Assembly (NCBI GenBank): GCA_028875335.1
Contig: JAPPEF010000046.1
Span: 1-21,496 of the forward strand
Length of the DNA: 21,496 nt
Direction of reading: 5' to 3'
Source: Gemmatimonadota bacterium
GTDB taxonomy: Bacteria; Latescibacterota; UBA2968; UBA8231
The translations under genes and the position numbers were made by a program. The first letter of the stretch is position 1; every line of letters begins with the position of its first letter. Positions 19,625-21,496 of this stretch are shown in pieces. Under the pieces are notes generated by a model that was given only the letters and a program-made list of their open reading frames with translations, did not search any database and was not told the DNA's origin.

Positions 19625-20575
19625 ATGTTAAACAAACAACTAATCATAATCACCGGACCTACCGCCACAGGTAAAACAGAAATAGCCCTCGAAGTAGCCC
19701 AGCACTTGCCCAAAGTGGAAATCATCTCGGCCGACTCGCGGCAAATCTACCGCTACATGGATATCGGCACGGCCAAGCCAACCGCTGAACAACAAAACCA
19801 ATGTCCTCATCACTTACTCGATGTGATCGATCCCGAGGAAACCTACAGCGCGGGAGCGTATGAGCGAGCCGCTAGGAGTATCATTGAGCAGGTTTGGAAC
19901 AGAGGGGGACTGCCCATCATGGTTGGAGGGACCGGCCTGTACTGGCAGAGTGCACTGGACGGATGCTTTGAGGACGCGACCGAATACGCGCCGACCCGTG
20001 CCAAATTGCAAAATCGCCTGCATTGCGAGGGGCTTGCCTCCCTATACGAGGAGTTGGGCCGTCGGGACCCGGTCGCACAAGCGCGGTTGCAGCCGGGTGA
20101 CGCACAGCGGATCATGCGGGCTTTGGAGGTGGTAATGGTCGGCAAGGGCGCGCTCAGCACGCTATGGCGGGAGCACAAGGGACAACCCCTTGTACAGCAG
20201 CCACAGATGATTAGTCTGACTATGGCGCGCGATCGGCTCTACAAGCGGATCGATCAGCGGGTCGAGCAAATGGTCGAGCAGGGATGGGTGGAGGAAGTCC
20301 GCTCCTTGCGCGAAATGGGCTACGACCCAAGTAACAGCGCCTTGGGGACTTTGGGTTATCTCGAAATGTGCAGCGCGCTGGCAGGGCATTTCCCTTGGAA
20401 GGAAGCTGTCGAGCGGACCAAGCAGCGTACCCGCCACTTGGCCAAACGGCAAATAACGTGGTGCCGCCGCGACCGCCGCCTGCGCGAATTAGATCTCGAT
20501 GCATGGGAAAAGGCCGGCGTCGTCCAGCGCATCGTCACCGAGTGGGAGTATCGATGGGGCAGTGGGGCGGGTTGA
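19625..20575 (+). CDS. miaA: tRNA dimethylallyltransferase
   Basis: It transfers the dimethylallyl group from DMAPP to N6 of A37 in tRNAs reading UNN codons, the first step towards ms2i6A. The 316 residues match the family. GPTATGKT (11-18) is the P-loop, ADSRQIYRYMDIGTAKP the substrate-binding segment, and HHLLDVIDPEETYSAGAY and GGTGLYWQSALDG complete the core. The C-terminal TKQRTRHLAKRQITWCRR is the tRNA-binding signature. No Shine-Dalgarno sequence is visible before the ATG. Instead TATAAT ends 7 bases upstream, so it may be read from a leaderless transcript as well as by read-through from valS-rqcH. The end of the gene carries the -35 element of the downstream tRNA promoter. Confidence 0.97.
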   Translation: MLNKQLIIITGPTATGKTEIALEVAQHLPKVEIISADSRQIYRYMDIGTAKPTAEQQNQCPHHLLDVIDPEETYSAGAYERAARSIIEQVWNRGGLPIMVGGTGLYWQSALDGCFEDATEYAPTRAKLQNRLHCEGLASLYEELGRRDPVAQARLQPGDAQRIMRALEVVMVGKGALSTLWREHKGQPLVQQPQMISLTMARDRLYKRIDQRVEQMVEQGWVEEVRSLREMGYDPSNSALGTLGYLEMCSALAGHFPWKEAVERTKQRTRHLAKRQITWCRRDRRLRELDLDAWEKAGVVQRIVTEWEYRWGSGAG

Positions 20576-20600
20576 CAGCGGTTGGGGCCTCTCCTACCTT
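20572..20600 (+). promoter_or_regulatory. Promoter of tRNA-Gly
   Basis: A consensus -35 TTGACA (20572-20577), a 17-base spacer and TACCTT (20595-20600), which fits TAnnnT. Initiation would fall around 20607, about 9 bases before the mature tRNA. The -35 overlaps the miaA TGA stop. The following GC-containing bases before the tRNA do not form an obvious discriminator pattern. Confidence 0.65.
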
Positions 20601-20615
20601 AGGACCGCAAAATTA

Positions 20616-20690
20616 GCGGGAGTAGTTCAGGGGTAGAACGCAAGCTTCCCAAGCTTGATGTCGCGGGTTCGATTCCCGTCTCCCGCTCCA
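20616..20690 (+). tRNA. tRNA-Gly, anticodon CCC, with encoded CCA end
   Basis: All four arms pair. The acceptor is GCGGGAG with CTCCCGC (20680-20686). The D stem is GTTC with GAAC. The anticodon stem is CAAGC with GCTTG, enclosing the loop TTCCCAA, so the anticodon is CCC (20648-20650), reading GGG glycine codons. The T arm is GCGGG TTCGATT CCCGT with one G-T pair. The discriminator is T at 20687 and CCA is genomically encoded (20688-20690). The total is 75 bases including CCA. It is a single gene with its own promoter and terminator. Confidence 0.96.
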
Positions 20691-20692
20691 CT

Positions 20693-20726
20693 ATCCGCCT
20701 GGCCAACTGGGTCGGGCGGATTTTTT
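20693..20726 (+). terminator. Rho-independent terminator after tRNA-Gly
   Basis: ATCCGCC (20693-20699) pairs with GGCGGAT (20715-20721) around a 15-base loop that can pair further inside, followed by a run of T (20721-20726). It lies 3 bases after the tRNA CCA end and isolates the tRNA from the DUF512 gene downstream. Confidence 0.85.
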
Positions 20727-20742
20727 AATTCTTCCAAAGGTA

Positions 20743-20771
20743 TTGCCGTCGGCGTAATATCCATATACCTT
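20743..20771 (+). promoter_or_regulatory. Candidate promoter for the DUF512 gene
   Basis: TTGCCG (20743-20748), 17 bases, then TACCTT (20766-20771), the same -10 hexamer as the tRNA-Gly promoter. It sits in the 102-base gap after the terminator and would give a leader of about 50 bases. A second -10-like TATGAT lies at 20798-20803 without a clear -35. Nothing else is seen in this gap. Confidence 0.35.
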
Positions 20772-20828
20772 TATCGATAGAACATCTTGCCCCGCATTAT
20801 GATACGCAGATTAATTGCTTGATTCACT

Positions 20829-21496
20829 ATGGTCGTCGTAAAACAAATCGAGCCCGATAGTCTCGGCGCGCGCGCGGGATTTTGCATTGGCGACCGCATT
20901 TTGCGCATCAATGGCGAAGAAGTGCGCGATTTGATCGACGTTCAGGTCAACAGTGCCGAGGAAGTGATCTGCGTAGAAATCGAACGAAACAAGGAGCTAT
21001 TCGAGGCCGAAATTGAGCGCCAGAGCGGCGAGTCCTTAGGACTCGTCTTTGAGGATATGCGCTTGCGTAGCTGCAACAACAAATGCGTCTTCTGCTTTAT
21101 TCACCAAATGCCCAAGGGCATGCGGCGCAGCCTGTATTTTGAGGACGACGATTTTCGGCTCTCCTTCCTCCACGGCTCGTACGTGACCCTGACCAATGTC
21201 CGCGAAAGCGATATCGACCGCATCATTGAACAAGGGCTAACACCGCAATACATCTCAGTCCACGCGACCGATCCCGAGCTAAGGCAAGTCATGCTCGGGC
21301 GCACCAAAGCGACTATTGATATCAACGAGCGCTTGCGCAAACTAGCTGATAACGGCATTGAAATGCATACCCAAGTCGTGCTCTGTCCGGGCTGGAACGA
21401 CGGGCCGCACCTGGAGCGCACGGTGGCCGATCTGTCTGCGTACTATCCCGCGGTCCGCTCAGTGGCATTGGTGCCCGTGGGGCTGACCGATCATCG
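20829..21496 (+). CDS. DUF512 family protein: PDZ-like domain plus radical SAM core; 3' end outside the window
   Basis: The frame stays open to the last base, giving 222 visible codons. Residues 1-50 resemble a PDZ domain (IEPDSLGARAGFCIGDRILR, then INGEEV). The radical SAM cluster motif C-x3-C-x2-C is CNNKCVFC at residues 82-89. The text around it, RRSLYFEDDDFRLSFLHG and YVTLTN, then YISVHATDPELR, HTQVVLCPGWNDG and VALVPVGLT, matches the DUF512 family found in Firmicutes, cyanobacteria and other phyla. The role of that family is not established. Members often lie next to the GTPase gene der, which would be beyond this window. ATG at 20829 is the first start giving the PDZ-like N terminus. 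No clear ribosome site is seen. Confidence 0.88.
   Translation, partial: MVVVKQIEPDSLGARAGFCIGDRILRINGEEVRDLIDVQVNSAEEVICVEIERNKELFEAEIERQSGESLGLVFEDMRLRSCNNKCVFCFIHQMPKGMRRSLYFEDDDFRLSFLHGSYVTLTNVRESDIDRIIEQGLTPQYISVHATDPELRQVMLGRTKATIDINERLRKLADNGIEMHTQVVLCPGWNDGPHLERTVADLSAYYPAVRSVALVPVGLTDH

Noticed and set aside
20741..20760. Short inverted repeat (TATTGCC / GGCgtAATA) in the leader region before the DUF512 gene
   Set aside because: The stem is interrupted by a bulge, no T-run follows, and it resembles no known riboswitch.

Overview
The window is a gene-dense stretch of bacterial chromosome, moderately GC-rich by eye. It holds about 18 protein genes and one tRNA, has almost no non-coding space, and shows no sign of phage, IS element or CRISPR. 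A SPOR-domain lipoprotein, a muramic-acid recycling enzyme and GDP-mannose dehydratase point to a peptidoglycan-containing, probably diderm bacterium. RqcH, a paired M16 peptidase system, an archaeal-type (RibL-like) nucleotidyltransferase and a DUF512 radical SAM protein do not fit a typical proteobacterium. I suspect an uncultured, deep-branching phylum, but the sequence alone does not settle this. Start codons are varied: TTG or GTG fits best for several internal operon genes.

Layout. (1) 1-3625, plus: the 3' part of gcvP (glycine cleavage P protein), then gmd. (2) 3589-4341, minus: a TrmJ-type SPOUT tRNA methyltransferase whose 3' end overlaps gmd by 37 bp. (3) 4382-7903, plus: a tightly coupled trio of inactive M16 peptidase-like protein, active M16 peptidase (HFLEH) and a THUMP protein with a degraded methyltransferase domain. 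(4) 7935-10684, plus: hemL, a SPOR lipoprotein with a tandem Ser-Asp-Ala/Thr linker, a RibL-like nucleotidyltransferase and a GNAT acetyltransferase, all overlapping by a few bases. (5) 15039-10681, minus: murQ, aldo/keto reductase, D-threonine-aldolase-family enzyme, an HU/IHF-type protein and a cytoplasmic sulfatase-like hydrolase, apparently one operon. (6) 15178-20575, plus: valS, rqcH and miaA. (7) 20616-20690: tRNA-Gly(CCC) with its own promoter and a rho-independent terminator. (8) 20829 to the window end: the start of a PDZ/radical SAM DUF512 gene.

Functionally, much of the window concerns translation: tRNA modification (TrmJ, MiaA, possibly the THUMP protein), aminoacylation (ValS), ribosome rescue (RqcH) and a glycine tRNA. 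The minus-strand operon joins cell-wall amino-sugar recycling to probable D-amino-acid metabolism. The hemL cluster mixes tetrapyrrole synthesis, a probable FAD-synthase-like enzyme and envelope biology.

I found no clear-cut new defence or mobile system. The best candidates for something undescribed are the M16/M16/THUMP operon and the sulfatase-fold enzyme with threonine at the nucleophile position. No gene-free stretch exceeds 300 bases. The longest are 15040-15177 (divergent promoters), 20727-20828 (leader of the DUF512 gene) and the 40 bp between trmJ and the first M16 gene.
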